A stretch of 21,964 nucleotides of DNA from JAJXWB01 sp039808645 (lineage in GTDB: Bacteria; Pseudomonadota; Alphaproteobacteria; Rhizobiales; Beijerinckiaceae), in the NCBI GenBank assembly GCA_039808645.1, contig JBDHTL010000054.1, forward strand, positions 1 to 21,964. Direction: 5' to 3'. The notes beneath the pieces were generated by a model, which saw only the letters and a list, made by a program, of their open reading frames with translations, had not been told where the DNA came from and did no database searches. Both the position numbers and the translations under genes were made by a program. Shown here piece after piece: positions 21,849 through 21,964 of this stretch. The first letter of the stretch is position 1, and every line of letters starts with the position of its first letter.

Positions 21849-21964
21849 GGCGTGTCGTCAAATTGGTGGGGCTTGAGAAGCCGACCGACTGGGATTCGCA
21901 AATCAGCCAATCCGTGATTCATGGAGAGCCTTCTTTTTTGGAGGCTTTCCATGAGGCGCTATGC
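21849..21964 (+). mobile_element. Left end of an IS5-type insertion sequence (partial)
   Basis: The sequence from GGCGTGTCGTC at 21849 looks like a terminal inverted repeat of an IS5-superfamily element. It is preceded by CTAG (21845-21848), the tetranucleotide commonly duplicated by the IS427 group. About 100 bases on, a transposase reading frame begins. The base composition is lower in GC than the neighbouring genes. The right end and the second target-site copy are outside the window. Confidence 0.65.
21951..21964 (+). CDS. Start of IS5-family transposase (partial)
   Basis: Only MRRYA is visible, from ATG 21951 to the window edge, with a GGAGG ribosome site at 21940-21944. Many IS5/IS427-type transposases in Alphaproteobacteria begin MRRYAL. 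The call rests on this start together with the upstream terminal repeat. Confidence 0.55.

Overview
The window is high-GC DNA, densely coded on both strands, and reads as an alphaproteobacterial chromosome, most likely a member of the Hyphomicrobiales (Rhizobiales). The strongest clue is a complete PhyR-NepR-EcfG general stress response (GSR) core, which is known only from Alphaproteobacteria. Aap-type amino-acid transport genes divergent from metC, and an NDUFS4-like complex I accessory gene, agree with this. I cannot name a genus with confidence.

Left part (1-7088), all on the minus strand. An operon of a flavoprotein, a GtrA-family protein and a large polytopic membrane protein (cut by the window edge) probably builds or attaches a lipid-linked sugar. 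Upstream of it lies the ABC amino-acid transporter aapJ-aapQ-aapM, with a good housekeeping promoter but no ATPase gene (aapP) at the expected place. metC (plus strand, 7089-8279) is divergent from aapJ.

Central part (8338-19045) is a GSR island. I found six perfect copies of the EcfG promoter pattern (GGAAC, 16 nt, CGTT), one variant, and one symmetrical site that can fire in both directions. They sit in front of two DUF1328 membrane proteins, a single-domain response regulator, dps plus a 25-residue membrane protein, a low-affinity iron permease-like gene, a DUF883/holin-like pair, an AI-2E family transporter, nepR-ecfG and phyR. The iron permease-like gene heads a tightly packed signalling run: a CHASE3 histidine kinase, a response regulator, and a receiver-HisKA_2 kinase. 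The whole run is therefore probably under EcfG control. After phyR comes a membrane PAS/HWE-type sensor whose ATP-binding motifs are degenerate.

Logic: stress-sensing HisKA_2/HWE kinases phosphorylate PhyR; PhyR then binds NepR and frees EcfG; EcfG turns on the island, including its own regulators and extra kinases and receivers that could feed back on PhyR.

Right part (19074-21964) is housekeeping: tRNA-Arg(UCU), an NDUFS4-like gene, tRNA-Pro(UGG), a DUF192 exported protein, a double cold-shock-domain protein and a Sir2 deacylase, all on the minus strand. The window ends in the left end of an IS5-type insertion sequence. No stretch longer than 300 bases lacks a gene; the larger gaps (6879-7088, 8512-8742, 9796-10006) are divergent promoter regions.
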